64,000 nt of DNA from Burkholderiaceae bacterium (GTDB lineage: Bacteria; Pseudomonadota; Gammaproteobacteria; Burkholderiales; Burkholderiaceae_C), in contig JAFEHU010000037.1 in the NCBI GenBank assembly GCA_017848435.1, forward strand, positions 1 to 64,000. The letters are read 5' to 3'. The notes beneath the pieces were generated by a model. It searched no databases, was not told the origin of the DNA, and worked only from the letters and a program-made list of their open reading frames with translations. Position 1 is the stretch's first letter, and the number at the start of each line of letters is the position of its first letter. Positions 34,336 to 44,248 of the stretch are shown piece after piece. The position numbers and the translations under genes are program-made.

Positions 34336-36084
34336 ATGGCTTCCACAGCATCCGCCGCACGACGCGGCTTTTTTGAACGCAGCGAGCTGACCCGCACGCT
34401 CTATGAATTCCGCCGCGAGTTCTTGGTGGCTGGGCTGTTCAGCATGGTGATCAACCTGCTGATGCTCACGCCCACCATCTACATGCTGCAGGTGTACGAC
34501 CGGGTGCTGTCCAGCCAGAGCGAACTGACACTGTTGGCCATGTCGCTGCTGGCGCTGTTCTTGTTTCTGATCATGGCGTTGTCGGAATGGGCACGCTCCC
34601 GCTGGCTGGTGCGTGCCGGCCAGCGAATGGACGAAAAGCTGTCAACGCGTGTGTTCAATGCCAGTTTTGAAGCCAACTTGGCACCGTCTGATGTCAACCC
34701 ATCGCGGTCGTTTTCCGACTTGACGCAGATTCGCCAGTTCCTCACAGGCAACGGCATCTTTGCCTTTTTTGACACGCCATGGGCCCCGATCTACATGGCC
34801 GTGTTGTTCCTGCTTCACCCGGTCTTGGGATGGGTGGGCTGTGCGTTTGCCGTCGTTCAGGGTGCTTTGGCCTGGTTTGGTCACCGCAACGCACTGGCGC
34901 CCAGCCAGGAGGCGGGGAATGCTGCCAACGCCGCGAACGCCTATTTGCAGAGCAAGTTGCGCAACGTTGAGGTGCTTGAGTCGATGGGCATGCTGGGCAA
35001 CCTGACAAAGCGTTGGGAGCAACTGCACGCCACCTACCTCACCCGCACCGCTTCGTCCCAGGAGTTGGCGCACCGCATCACCGCCATCAGCAAGTTTGTG
35101 CGTTACAGCCAGCAATCGATGTCGCTGGGCGTAGGCGCCCTGCTGGTCATCGATGGCCAACTGTCCGCCGGCGGCATGATCGCGGCCAACGTGTTGATGA
35201 CCCGGGCGCTGGCGCCGATCGACATGCTGGTGGGAACCTGGCGTGCTTACCTGTCGGCCCGGGAGTCTTTTGGCCGGCTGGAGGGACTTCTGCGGTCTTA
35301 CCCTGAGGTTCGTGATGGGCACCAGGGGCAGGTGCTCCATGGCCATCTCAGCCTGCGGGACGTGTGTGCCAAAGCAAAAGGACGCGCTGCACCCATTCTG
35401 GAGGGGGTAACACTGGACATTGAGCCCGCAACGGTGACCGTGATCCTGGGGCCGTCGGGGTCCGGCAAATCCACGCTCGGCCGCGTGATGACGGGCATCT
35501 GGCCCGATGTGTCTGGCGAGGTGTTGCTCGACGGCGTTGCACTGGCCGATTGGGGGCGTGTGGCGTTGGGGCCTCACCTGGGCTACCTGCCACAGGATGT
35601 GGAGCTGTTTGATGGCTCGATTGCCGAAAACATCGCGCGTTTTTCGGAGCTGGACTCGGAAAAAATCATTGCCGCGGCCCGGGCCACGGGGCTGCACGAC
35701 ATGATCTTGCGTTTGCCCAAGGGCTATGACACGCAGATTGGGGAAGCGGGGGGGCTGTTGTCAGGTGGCCAACGGCAACGCATTGGCTTGGCCCGCGCTT
35801 TGTACGGCGACCCAGAATTGGTGGTGCTGGACGAGCCCAACGCCAACCTCGACGATGTGGGTGAAGCGGCACTGTCACAGGCGGTGGTGCACCTGAAGTC
35901 AAAAGGCTCAGCGGTCGTGGTGATCAGCCACCGAACCAGCATTCTGGCGGTGGCCGACCGGGTGGTCGTGCTGCGGGATGGCACCGTCCAGATCAACGGG
36001 CCCAGAGACGAGGTCATGCGCGCTCTGGCCAAGCCGGTGGCCGTGGCGGCGGCAAATCCCAACCCCGCACTCGCCGCCGGATAA
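34336..36084 (+). CDS. Type I secretion ABC transporter permease/ATPase (second)
   Basis: A 582-residue paralogue of the preceding exporter, with the same layout: membrane domain (LFSMVINLLMLTPTIYMLQV), Walker A GPSGSGKST near residue 372, signature LSGGQRQRIGLARALYG near 474, Walker B LVVLDEPNANLDD and VISHRTS. Both ATPases keep all catalytic motifs. They may form a heterodimer or serve different substrates. The start at 34336 has GAGG six bases upstream; an ATG at 34324 overlapping the previous stop is an alternative. Confidence 0.94.
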   Translation: MASTASAARRGFFERSELTRTLYEFRREFLVAGLFSMVINLLMLTPTIYMLQVYDRVLSSQSELTLLAMSLLALFLFLIMALSEWARSRWLVRAGQRMDEKLSTRVFNASFEANLAPSDVNPSRSFSDLTQIRQFLTGNGIFAFFDTPWAPIYMAVLFLLHPVLGWVGCAFAVVQGALAWFGHRNALAPSQEAGNAANAANAYLQSKLRNVEVLESMGMLGNLTKRWEQLHATYLTRTASSQELAHRITAISKFVRYSQQSMSLGVGALLVIDGQLSAGGMIAANVLMTRALAPIDMLVGTWRAYLSARESFGRLEGLLRSYPEVRDGHQGQVLHGHLSLRDVCAKAKGRAAPILEGVTLDIEPATVTVILGPSGSGKSTLGRVMTGIWPDVSGEVLLDGVALADWGRVALGPHLGYLPQDVELFDGSIAENIARFSELDSEKIIAAARATGLHDMILRLPKGYDTQIGEAGGLLSGGQRQRIGLARALYGDPELVVLDEPNANLDDVGEAALSQAVVHLKSKGSAVVVISHRTSILAVADRVVVLRDGTVQINGPRDEVMRALAKPVAVAAANPNPALAAG

Positions 36085-36105
36085 GACATTTGAAAAGACA
36101 CCATC

Positions 36106-37464
36106 ATGCAAAACGTTCTTCAGCAACTCAAAAATGCCATGCCCCCGTCCTCGGACGCTGTGGTGCTGGACGAGGCCCGGCCCCTGAAGGTGAATCGACC
36201 CGCGCGCATTGGCATGTGGGCCATGGCCATTGGATTCGCTGGTTTTCTGGTGTGGGCCGCCTTTGCGCCCCTTGACGAAGGTGTGCCAGCCGGCGCGTTG
36301 GTTGCCATCGACACCAAGCGGAAATCGGTGCAGCATTTGTCTGGCGGTATCGTCAACGAAGTGCTGGTCAAGGAGGGGCAGCAGGTCAAGGAGGGGCAGG
36401 TGTTGCTGCGAATCAACGACGCGGTGAGCCGGGCCAACTTTGAGTCGGTTCGTCAGCGCTACCTGGGCTATCGGGCCACCGAAAGCCGGCTGTTGGCCGA
36501 ACGGCAGGGGCAGGTCCGCATTACTTTCCACCCTGACGTGGCTGCGGTGAAGTCTGACCCCGTGGTGATGCAGCAAATGCTGACCCAGGAACAGCTGTTT
36601 TCGTCCCGCCGAGCGTCCCAGCAAGCCGAGTTGCGTGGGCTGGATGAGAGCATTCAGGGGCAGGAGGCTTTGCTGAAAGCCTACGAGGGCATGGCGGTCA
36701 GCCGGAAAAACCAGCTCTCTTTGCTGCAAGAGGAGCTGACCAACACGCGTGGCCTGGTGGCTGAGGGCTACGCACCACGGAACCGGCAGCTGGAGCTGGA
36801 GCGGATGGCGGCAGAGTCGACCTCGCTGAACACCGAACTGCAGGGCAACATGGTTCGCACCACCAAAGCCATCTTGGAGTTGCGGCAGCGGGGCTTGATG
36901 CGCCAGCAGGAGTACCGCAAAGAGGTGGAATCGCAACTGGCCGACATCAGCCGTGAATTGCAGGCGGACGCCGAGAAGCTCCGGGCTGTCACTGAAGACC
37001 TGTCGCGCACCGAAATCAAGGCCCCGGCAACGGGCCAGGTGGTGGGGCTGTCGGTGCAGACGGTGGGTGGGGTCATTCAGCCTGGTCAAAAGCTGATGGA
37101 CATCGTGCCTGAGGATGAGAAACTCATTCTGGAGGCGCGTGTGCCGCCGCATGTGATTGACCGTGTCCATGGCGAGTTGCCGGTGGACATCCGGTTCAAC
37201 GCCTTTGCCAATTCCCCTCAGCTGGTGGTGAACGGGGTGGTGTCGTCGGTTTCCGGGGACCTGTTGACCGATCCCGCCACCAACCTCAGCTACTACCTGG
37301 CACGGGTTGCCGTGACACCCGAGGGGCTGAAGAAGCTCGGCAAGCGTCAGATGCAGCCCGGTATGCCCGCCGAAGTGATCTTCAAAACAGGCGAGCGCTC
37401 GATGTTGACCTATGTGCTGCACCCGCTGACCAAGCGTTTGGCAGCGTCCATGACCGAGGAGTGA
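36106..37464 (+). CDS. HlyD-family type I secretion periplasmic adaptor
   Basis: A 452-residue membrane fusion protein. It has one N-terminal membrane helix (WAMAIGFAGFLVWAAFAPLDE, about residues 36-56), a lipoyl half-motif (SGGIVNEVLVKEGQQVKEGQ), a long coiled coil (about 100-300) and the second half-motif with beta-barrel (IKAPATGQVVGLSVQTVGGV, then PGQKLMDIVPEDEKL). It links the ABC exporters to the TolC-like protein encoded next. It is complete and in the same operon. Confidence 0.95.
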   Translation: MQNVLQQLKNAMPPSSDAVVLDEARPLKVNRPARIGMWAMAIGFAGFLVWAAFAPLDEGVPAGALVAIDTKRKSVQHLSGGIVNEVLVKEGQQVKEGQVLLRINDAVSRANFESVRQRYLGYRATESRLLAERQGQVRITFHPDVAAVKSDPVVMQQMLTQEQLFSSRRASQQAELRGLDESIQGQEALLKAYEGMAVSRKNQLSLLQEELTNTRGLVAEGYAPRNRQLELERMAAESTSLNTELQGNMVRTTKAILELRQRGLMRQQEYRKEVESQLADISRELQADAEKLRAVTEDLSRTEIKAPATGQVVGLSVQTVGGVIQPGQKLMDIVPEDEKLILEARVPPHVIDRVHGELPVDIRFNAFANSPQLVVNGVVSSVSGDLLTDPATNLSYYLARVAVTPEGLKKLGKRQMQPGMPAEVIFKTGERSMLTYVLHPLTKRLAASMTEE

Positions 37465-37468
37465 AACC

Positions 37469-38812
37469 ATGCACGTGACCATCAAAAAACTTGTGGTGAG
37501 CCTGGCCTGTGCGGGGCTGTGTGGGTCGGCTTTTTCGCTGGACCTGATGCAGGCCTGGCGGCTGGCGCTGGACCAGGATGCCACGATCAAGGCGTCCCGT
37601 GCGGCCACGGATTCCCGCAAGGAACGGGTGCCGCAGGCGTACTCGCAACTGCTGCCCAACGTATCGGCCAATTTTTCGCGCAACAAGAACGACCTGACCA
37701 CCGTCCAGCCGGACTTTCTGGGGCAGGCTTCGACCAGCGAACAACGCTACTTCAGTGCGGGCAAAACACTCACACTCCGGCAGCCGCTGTACCGCCCATT
37801 CCAGACAGCATCCTATGACCAGGCCAAGTCACAGGTAGAGGATGCGCTGGCCCTGCTGGAGCGTGATACCCAGAACGTGGCCGTGCGTGTCGCAGGGGCT
37901 TATTTCGAAGCCCTGTTGGCGAGCGACCAGCTGGTCTTGATCGAAGCCCAGCGTCAGGCTGTTTTGACGCAACTCGATGCCGCCAAGAAGGGTTTTGCTG
38001 CCGGGGCTGGTGTGAGGACCGACATTGACGAGGCCCAGGCGCGCCTCGACTTGGTGGTGGCGCAGTCGCTCGAGGCGCGTCAAAACGTCGAATTGACCCG
38101 GCGGCAGCTTGAAATCATGGTCAACGAGCCGGTGGGTGATTTGGCCATCCTGGATGCTGGCAAGTTGAATCTGTCACTGCCGGACCCGGAAACGGTGGAG
38201 GGGTGGATTGAAAAAGCCGAGCAGACCAGCCCGGAGATCCGTTCCCTGACGGCGCAGGTCGAGACCGCGCGTCTGGAAATCGACAAAGCCCGGGCCGGAC
38301 ACAAACCCACCCTGGACTTCATTGCCCAGCGCTCGCGGAGCGAGAGCGAAAACGTGACGCGGGTACAGTCGAGTTTTGACAACACCACCTTCGGATTGCA
38401 GTTGGCCATTCCGCTGTATGGCGGGGGGTATGTGAGTTCCACCGTTCGCCAGGCAGAAGCCGAGCTGGAGCGGGCGCAATACGCGCTGGAAGCCGGTAAG
38501 CGCGACCTGGCGCTGCGGGTGAACCGGGAGTTCCGTGGTGTGTCCGAGGGCGTGCTGCGCGTCAAGGCCTTGGAGCAAGCCCTCCGGTCAGTCGAGTTGC
38601 TGGCGACATCCACCCGCAAGTCGCTCCAGGCGGGCAGCCGCACCATCGTGGACGTGTTGAACACCGAACAACAGAAGGCGGCTGCGGCCCGCGATCTGTC
38701 GCAGGCCCGTTACCTGTACCTCGTCTCCCAGGTTCGCCTGTTCGCACTGGCCGGCGAGATCGACGAGAAGCAAATGCAGGCCATCAACGACTTGCTCGCC
38801 AACAAACTCTGA
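37469..38812 (+). CDS. TolC-family outer membrane channel of the type I system
   Basis: 447 residues with an N-terminal signal peptide (KKLVVSLACAGLCGSAFS, cleaved near residue 24) and two TolC repeats with long helices. Typical signatures are AWRLALDQDATIKASRA, LRQPLYRPFQTASYDQAKSQ and GAGVRTDIDEAQARLDLV. It would form the outer-membrane exit duct. It starts 5 bases after the adaptor gene with a GGAG site. Its presence makes the secretion system self-contained. Confidence 0.95.
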   Translation: MHVTIKKLVVSLACAGLCGSAFSLDLMQAWRLALDQDATIKASRAATDSRKERVPQAYSQLLPNVSANFSRNKNDLTTVQPDFLGQASTSEQRYFSAGKTLTLRQPLYRPFQTASYDQAKSQVEDALALLERDTQNVAVRVAGAYFEALLASDQLVLIEAQRQAVLTQLDAAKKGFAAGAGVRTDIDEAQARLDLVVAQSLEARQNVELTRRQLEIMVNEPVGDLAILDAGKLNLSLPDPETVEGWIEKAEQTSPEIRSLTAQVETARLEIDKARAGHKPTLDFIAQRSRSESENVTRVQSSFDNTTFGLQLAIPLYGGGYVSSTVRQAEAELERAQYALEAGKRDLALRVNREFRGVSEGVLRVKALEQALRSVELLATSTRKSLQAGSRTIVDVLNTEQQKAAAARDLSQARYLYLVSQVRLFALAGEIDEKQMQAINDLLANKL

Positions 38813-38824
38813 TTTTCCGGGGCA

Positions 38825-39565
38825 ATGGCTGGCATGTGTGTGGCACTGTCCGTGGTGAGCCACGGGCATGCCGACATGGTTCAGGCGCTGCTGGACGACC
38901 TCAGCCAGCGGCGGTTTCTGTGTGTTGTGCACGTGGTGCTCACCCTCAACCTGCCAGAGCGCTTGCCGGTGCCGCCTGCAACAGGTTGGCCGTTTCGGCT
39001 GACGGTCGTTCACTCCGCGCGGCCGAATGGGTTTGCCAGGAACCACAACGTGGCGTTCACCCATTGCCAAGAAGATTTTTTCTGTGTCGTCAACCCGGAT
39101 GTTCGTTTTTTGGCGGCGGTGGACGACCCCTTTCCGGCGCTCTGCCGGGCCGCAATGCAGGCGGGGGTCGGGTTGGCGTACCCAATGCAGGTCGACAGGC
39201 ATGGCCAGCCGATGGACCACGAGCGAACGTATCCCACACCGCTGGCGTTGTTGTGCCGTTACATGGGCCGCGCACCAGCGCGTCGGGTGGACTGGGTGAA
39301 TGGCGCGTTCATGCTGGTGCAGCACACAATTTACCGCCAGCTTGGTGGTTTCAATGAGCGCTTTCACATGTACTGCGAAGATGTGGATTGGTGCCTCCGC
39401 CTGCGCGCAGCGGGTTACACCCTCGCCGCGGTACCGGTGCCTGTGGTGCATGACACGCAGCGTGCCAGCCGCAGGTCGCCAACGCATATGATCTGGCATC
39501 TTCACAGCTTGCTGAAGCTGTGGTGTGACCCTTTGTTTTGGCGCTCGGTGCGCCAAAACCGTTGA
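38825..39565 (+). CDS. Family 2 glycosyltransferase
   Basis: 246 residues with a GT-A fold. It opens CVALSVVSHGHADMVQALL, has FARNHNVAF and FFCVVNPDVRF (the metal/nucleotide-sugar site), and WVNGAFMLVQ, then FNERFHMYCEDVDWCLRLR, as in rhamnosyltransferase-like enzymes. It is 12 bases downstream of the TolC gene and likely in the same operon. It probably adds a sugar to a cell-surface glycan used by the secreted proteins for attachment, or to the proteins themselves. Confidence 0.88.
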   Translation: MAGMCVALSVVSHGHADMVQALLDDLSQRRFLCVVHVVLTLNLPERLPVPPATGWPFRLTVVHSARPNGFARNHNVAFTHCQEDFFCVVNPDVRFLAAVDDPFPALCRAAMQAGVGLAYPMQVDRHGQPMDHERTYPTPLALLCRYMGRAPARRVDWVNGAFMLVQHTIYRQLGGFNERFHMYCEDVDWCLRLRAAGYTLAAVPVPVVHDTQRASRRSPTHMIWHLHSLLKLWCDPLFWRSVRQNR

Positions 39566-39566
39566 C

Positions 39567-40820
39567 ATGCGAATCCTTTTTGTCCATCAAAATTTCCCGG
39601 GCCAGTTCAAACACCTTGCAGCCGCACTCGCGGCGCAGGGGCACGAGGTGTTGGCAATGGCGATGCAAAAGGGGGAGCCGGTCGTCTGGAAAGGGGTTCG
39701 GGTGGTGCGCTATTGGCCCGAGAGAGGCAGCACGGCAGGCATTCACCCTTGGGTGGTTGACTTCGAGACCAAGACCATCCGCGCCGACGCCGCTTTTCGC
39801 GCCGCCTCCCGGCTCAAATCGGGGGGCTTCACCCCCGACTTGGTCATTGCCCACCCTGGCTGGGGCGAGAGCCTGTTTCTGAAAGAGGTGTGGCCGTCGG
39901 CACGGCTGGGGATTTATTGCGAATTTTTCTACCATCCGCAGGGTGCCGACGTCGGGTTTGACCCAGAGTTTGCGTCCACCGACCCCGGTGAAAGCTGTCG
40001 ATTGCGGTTGAAGAACCTCAACAACCTGCTCCATTTCCAGGTGGCCGACGCCGGCATCTCGCCCACCCACTGGCAAGCCAGCACTTTTCCTCCACCGTTC
40101 CGTGAGCGGATCACGGTGGTCCACGATGGCATTGACACCCAGCAGATCGCGCCACGGGACGGCGTGACACTGGCCCTCCGCCCTGACCTCAGCTTGCGTT
40201 CCGGCGACGAGGTGATCACGTTTGTGAACCGGAACCTGGAGCCTTACCGTGGCTACCACATCTTCATGCGGGCGCTGCCGGAGCTGCTGCGCCGTCGCCC
40301 GAATGCCCAGGTGGTGCTGGTGGGCGGTACGGGTGTGAGCTACGGCGCCGCCGCCCCCGCGGGTACCACCTGGAAAGATATTTTTTGGCAAGAGGCCCGC
40401 TCGCAACTGGATGCCCACGCATTGGCCCGGGTGCATTTCGTGGGTACGCTGGACTACCCGGCTTTCATTGCATTGCTGCAAATCTCAACAGTGCACGTGT
40501 ACTGGACCTACCCCTTCGTGCTGAGCTGGAGTTTGCTGGAGTCCATGAGCCTGGCTTGTGCCATCGTGGCCAGCCAGACCGCCCCGCTGCGAGAAGCCAT
40601 CCGGCACAACGAGACGGGTCGGCTGGTGGACTTTTTCGACACCGCCGGGCTGGTCGCCGAGGTGGTGCAGCTGCTGGAAAACCCCGCGGAGCGACAACGC
40701 CTTGGCCAGGCTGCACGTGCCTTCGCCATCCAGCATTACGACCTCAAAACCGTGTGCTTGCCAGCGCAATTGGCCTGGGTGCAGCGGTTGCTGGGCCCAG
40801 TCTTGCCCCAATCCACTTGA
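39567..40820 (+). CDS. Family 4 glycosyltransferase
   Basis: 417 residues of GT-B type. The start MRILFVHQNFPGQFKHLA at 39567 is one base after the previous stop. Conserved features include FVNRNLEPYRGYHIFMRALP, VHFVGTLDYPAFIALLQIST, WSLLESMSLACAIVASQTAP and a C-terminal helix. The N-terminus (VHQNFPGQ) is characteristic of a group of glycosyltransferases found with surface-polysaccharide loci. It is operonic with its neighbours. The sugar donor cannot be told. Confidence 0.9.
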   Translation: MRILFVHQNFPGQFKHLAAALAAQGHEVLAMAMQKGEPVVWKGVRVVRYWPERGSTAGIHPWVVDFETKTIRADAAFRAASRLKSGGFTPDLVIAHPGWGESLFLKEVWPSARLGIYCEFFYHPQGADVGFDPEFASTDPGESCRLRLKNLNNLLHFQVADAGISPTHWQASTFPPPFRERITVVHDGIDTQQIAPRDGVTLALRPDLSLRSGDEVITFVNRNLEPYRGYHIFMRALPELLRRRPNAQVVLVGGTGVSYGAAAPAGTTWKDIFWQEARSQLDAHALARVHFVGTLDYPAFIALLQISTVHVYWTYPFVLSWSLLESMSLACAIVASQTAPLREAIRHNETGRLVDFFDTAGLVAEVVQLLENPAERQRLGQAARAFAIQHYDLKTVCLPAQLAWVQRLLGPVLPQST

Positions 40821-40829
40821 AATGAGCGC

Positions 40830-41927
40830 ATGGTACTGCTGAGCGTTCTGGGGTTCATGGTGTCGCTGGTGACCACCTTGCTGTGCATTCGCCTGGCCCG
40901 CGGCATGGGTGACCCCTATGCGTTGCAGAAGCCCCAGCGGTTTCACGCGGGCAGTGTGTCCCGGCTTGGCGGCGTGGGCGTGTTGCTGGGCGCCGTCACG
41001 GCGTGGTTCTTTGCCTCCAGCAACGGCATGCTGGTCAACGTGGGCCTGGACTTCTGGCGGGTGCTGCTCTGGCTGGCCATGTTGATGCCCGCCTGGCTGG
41101 GGGGCGTGATGGAAGACCTGACGCAGCGCCTGTCTGTGCGTTACCGACTCTGCCTGACCGCGTTGTCTGCGGCTGCGGCGTGCTGGTTGCTGGACCTGGC
41201 TGTGCCCCGTATCGGGGTGCCGATGGCGGACGCCTGGTTGCTGGCGATGCCTTGGTGGGGTGTGGCGCTCGCGTTTCTGGCGGTTTGTGGTCTCCCGCAT
41301 GCCTTCAACATCATTGACGGTTATAACGGTCTGGCCGCCACGGTCGCGCTGTTCGTGTGCCTGGCCATTGCCCATGTGGCGCTTCAGGTGGGGGACCGCG
41401 AGCTCGCAGGCATGGTCATCGGCCTGGCCGGAGCAACCGTGGGGTTTCTGGTGTGGAACTACCCCCGTGGCTTGATCTTCGCCGGAGATGGTGGTGCCTA
41501 CCTGTGGGGCTTGGTGATCGCCGTGGCCAGTGTGCTGCTGGTCCAGAGGAACGCGCTAGTGTCCCCGTGGTTTCCCATGCTGCTGCTGATCTACCCGGTT
41601 TGGGAGACTTTGTTCTCCATCTACCGCAAGCTGGCGCGCGGCAGCTCGCCGGGTGTGGCGGATGCCCTGCATTTCCACCAGTTGATCTACCGCCGCATTG
41701 TGCGTGAGGTGTTTGAGGGCGATGACCATGCCCGCCGCATGCTGATGCGCAACAGCCGGACGTCTCCGTACCTCTGGGGCTTTACCCTGCTCACGGTGGT
41801 GCCGGCGGTGCTGTTCTGGCGCAACACCGAGGTGCTGATGGCGTTCTGTGCGCTGTTTGTGGTGAGCTATGTGGCGGCCTATGTGGCCATCGTTCGCTTC
41901 AAAGTGCCGGCCTGGCTGCGCCGCTGA
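40830..41927 (+). CDS. WecA/MraY-type polyprenyl-phosphate sugar-1-phosphate transferase
   Basis: A 365-residue integral membrane enzyme with about 10 helices. It carries the substrate motif [10 protein letters not shown] (family consensus NxxDGxDGL; here Tyr replaces the second Asp), [11 protein letters not shown] and, near the end, the loop with [17 protein letters not shown]. Such enzymes start O-antigen or other lipid-linked glycans on undecaprenyl phosphate. Placed after the two glycosyltransferases, it suggests a dedicated glycan pathway next to the secretion genes. The starting ATG at 40822 is discarded because it stops after six codons. Confidence 0.9.
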   Translation: MVLLSVLGFMVSLVTTLLCIRLARGMGDPYALQKPQRFHAGSVSRLGGVGVLLGAVTAWFFASSNGMLVNVGLDFWRVLLWLAMLMPAWLGGVMEDLTQRLSVRYRLCLTALSAAAACWLLDLAVPRIGVPMADAWLLAMPWWGVALAFLAVCGLPHAFNIIDGYNGLAATVALFVCLAIAHVALQVGDRELAGMVIGLAGATVGFLVWNYPRGLIFAGDGGAYLWGLVIAVASVLLVQRNALVSPWFPMLLLIYPVWETLFSIYRKLARGSSPGVADALHFHQLIYRRIVREVFEGDDHARRMLMRNSRTSPYLWGFTLLTVVPAVLFWRNTEVLMAFCALFVVSYVAAYVAIVRFKVPAWLRR

Positions 41928-41998
41928 GCCGGCTGCACGGGTCGTGCACAATTCCTGCAGTTGTTCTTGCCTCTCAACCTTTCTTAACCGACGCCACC

Positions 41999-43045
41999 AT
42001 GACCCAACGCATCGAGCCTGCATTTGAAGGGCTGTCCCGCCCACCTGTGACGACACCTGCGCCAGTGGCCTCGGCGCCCGTTGTCGCCGCTGCACCCAAG
42101 CCAGTGCCTGCGGCGATGCCGGTGCCTGCTGCCCCGGCATCGCCTGCCCTGGCGCCCAGCACCCCGGTGGTGGTGGCACCGCGTGACAAGGCCGAAATCC
42201 TGGCCCAGGCGTTGCCTTACATCCGCAAGTTCCATGGCAAGACGCTGGTCATCAAGTACGGCGGCAACGCCATGACCGACCCGGCGCTGCAGGCCGACTT
42301 TGCCGAAGACGTGGTGCTGCTCAAGCTGGTCGGCATGAACCCGGTGGTGGTGCACGGTGGCGGTCCGCAGATCGAGACGGCGCTGAACCGCCTGGGCAAG
42401 AAGGGCGAGTTCGTCCAGGGCATGCGGGTCACCGACGAAGAAACCATGGAGGTCGTGGAATGGGTGCTGGCCGGCCAGGTGCAGCAGGACATCGTCGGCC
42501 TCATCAACCAGGCCGGTGGCAAGGCGGTGGGCTTGACCGGGCGCGACGGGGGCTTGATCCGAGCCCAAAAGCTCAAGGTGGTGGACAGCCTCGATCCGAG
42601 CAAGGAATACGACGTGGGCCAGGTGGGCGACATCGTCAGCATCGACCCGAGTGTGGTGAAGGCGCTACAGGACGACGCCTTCATCCCGGTCATCAGCCCG
42701 ATCGGTTTTGGCGAAAACAACGAGAGCTACAACATCAACGCCGACGTGGTGGCCGCCAAGCTGGCCACGGTGCTGAAGGCCGAGAAGCTGGTGATGCTCA
42801 CCAACATCAAAGGCGTGCTCGACAAATCGGGTGCGCTGCTCACCGAGCTGACGGCACGGCAAATTGACGACCTGATCGCCGACGGCACCATCAGCGGCGG
42901 CATGCTGCCCAAGCTGGCTGGCGCGATCGACGCGGCCAAGAGCGGGGTGAACGCGGTGCACGTGGTGGACGGCCGGGTGCCGCACGCAATGCTGCTGGAG
43001 ATCCTGACCGACCAGGCCTACGGCACGATGATCCGCTCACACTGA
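41999..43045 (+). CDS. argB: Acetylglutamate kinase with Ala/Pro-rich N-terminal extension
   Basis: It phosphorylates N-acetylglutamate in arginine synthesis. The kinase body runs from about residue 60: [20 protein letters not shown], then [37 protein letters not shown] and [14 protein letters not shown], all family hallmarks. The preceding 60 residues are almost entirely Ala, Pro and Val and unlike the short leader of most ArgB proteins. The ATG at 41999 is the only good start; an internal ATG at 42116 would shorten the extension to about 20 residues. The final residues [11 protein letters not shown] are typical. Confidence 0.95.
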   Translation: MTQRIEPAFEGLSRPPVTTPAPVASAPVVAAAPKPVPAAMPVPAAPASPALAPSTPVVVAPRDKAEILAQALPYIRKFHGKTLVIKYGGNAMTDPALQADFAEDVVLLKLVGMNPVVVHGGGPQIETALNRLGKKGEFVQGMRVTDEETMEVVEWVLAGQVQQDIVGLINQAGGKAVGLTGRDGGLIRAQKLKVVDSLDPSKEYDVGQVGDIVSIDPSVVKALQDDAFIPVISPIGFGENNESYNINADVVAAKLATVLKAEKLVMLTNIKGVLDKSGALLTELTARQIDDLIADGTISGGMLPKLAGAIDAAKSGVNAVHVVDGRVPHAMLLEILTDQAYGTMIRSH

Positions 43046-43120
43046 GATTGCTACATTTTTAATAGCTATGCCGCCAGATTTCACTAGGGCTTGAGGGCTA
43101 AAAGGCCTGAAATTTGGTGG
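43046..43120. repeat. Dispersed intergenic repeat, copy B (inverted)
   Basis: It follows argB directly. Read on the minus strand it gives CAGGCCTTTTAGCCCTCAAG and CCCTAGTGAAATCT followed by AGCTATTAAAAATGTAGCAAT, aligning with copies A, D and E. It may also act as the 3' end of the argB message. Confidence 0.7.
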
Positions 43121-43159
43121 AAATGGTAGGAAAAGCGGCCCGGCCACCCCGCCACAGGC

Positions 43160-44236
43160 CTACTGTGGCCGTGTCTCGCGCGCGTTGCAGGCCTCGCCCA
43201 GTTGCCGCGCCAGTTGCTGCAGGGCCTGCCAGCCGTTCGCCGGCCAGCCCGGTTGCGGCAGGCCTTTCACAATCCCGTCCACCTGGTGCGCTGCGGTCAG
43301 CAGGTTGGCCAGGGTGAGGGCGCCCAGGCGCGGCAGCGCGCGCTCGTAGAGCTTTTCTTTCAGGCCCCAGACGCGCTGCTCGCGCAGCGCCATCGGCAAC
43401 GGACGGCCAGCGTCCAGCGCGCTGCGCACCCGGGCCAAGCTGCGGATGTCTTCCGCCAGCGCCCAGTGCACCAGCACCTCCGCCACGCCTTCGGCCTGCA
43501 GCCCGTCAAGCATGCGCTGCGCGCGCAGCAGCTGGCCGGCCAGCACCGCCTCGCTGAGCTTGAACACGTCGTAGCGGGCCACGTTCAGCACCGCCTGTTC
43601 GATCTGCGCAAAGGCCAGTTCACCCGGCGGGTAGAGCAGCGCCAGTTTCTGGATTTCCTGGTGGGCGGCGAGCAGGTTGCCTTCCACCCGGTCGGCAAAA
43701 AACTGCAGCGTGGCCTGGCCGGCGGTGCCGCCCTCCACGCGCTGGCCTTGCAACTGCAGCCGCTGCGCCAGCCACGACGGCAGGGCGCGGCGCTCGACCG
43801 GGTCGATCTGCACCGTGGCGCCCGCGCCTTCCAGCGCGGTAAACCAGGCGCTGGTGCGCGTGGCTTTGTCGAGCCGGGGCAACAAGACCAGCAGCAAGGT
43901 GCTGTCCATGCCGGCGGTTTGTTCGGCGAGTTGTTGCAGCGCCTGGCTGCCGTCTTTGCCGGGCTTGCCGGTCGGGATGCGGACCTCCACGATCTGTTTG
44001 TCGGCAAACAGGCTGAGCGAGCCGCAGGCCGCCAGCACGGCGCCCCAGTCGAAGTGGGCGCTCACAGTGTGGACGCTGCGTTCGGAAAACCCCTGGGCGC
44101 GGGCGGCGGTGCGGATGGCGTCGGCGGCTTCCTGCAGCAGCAACGGTTCGTCACCGTGCAGGGTGTAGAGCGCGCGCAGGCCACGTTGGGCGCTGGGCTG
44201 CAGGTGGGCGGCCAGCTGGTTCGCGGCGAGCTGCAT
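43160..44236 (-). CDS. holA: DNA polymerase III delta subunit
   Basis: A 358-residue clamp-loader subunit that opens the beta clamp. It starts MQLAANQLAAHLQ and has the N-terminal LYTLHGDEPLLLQEAADAIR segment, then EVRIPTGKPGKDGSQALQQL and the middle helical part (FFADRVEGNLLAAHQEIQKL). Last gene of the leuS-lptE-holA run on the minus strand, it starts 12 bases after lptE. Confidence 0.95.
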   Translation of the reverse strand: MQLAANQLAAHLQPSAQRGLRALYTLHGDEPLLLQEAADAIRTAARAQGFSERSVHTVSAHFDWGAVLAACGSLSLFADKQIVEVRIPTGKPGKDGSQALQQLAEQTAGMDSTLLLVLLPRLDKATRTSAWFTALEGAGATVQIDPVERRALPSWLAQRLQLQGQRVEGGTAGQATLQFFADRVEGNLLAAHQEIQKLALLYPPGELAFAQIEQAVLNVARYDVFKLSEAVLAGQLLRAQRMLDGLQAEGVAEVLVHWALAEDIRSLARVRSALDAGRPLPMALREQRVWGLKEKLYERALPRLGALTLANLLTAAHQVDGIVKGLPQPGWPANGWQALQQLARQLGEACNARETRPQ

Positions 44237-44248
44237 GGCCAGGCGGCG

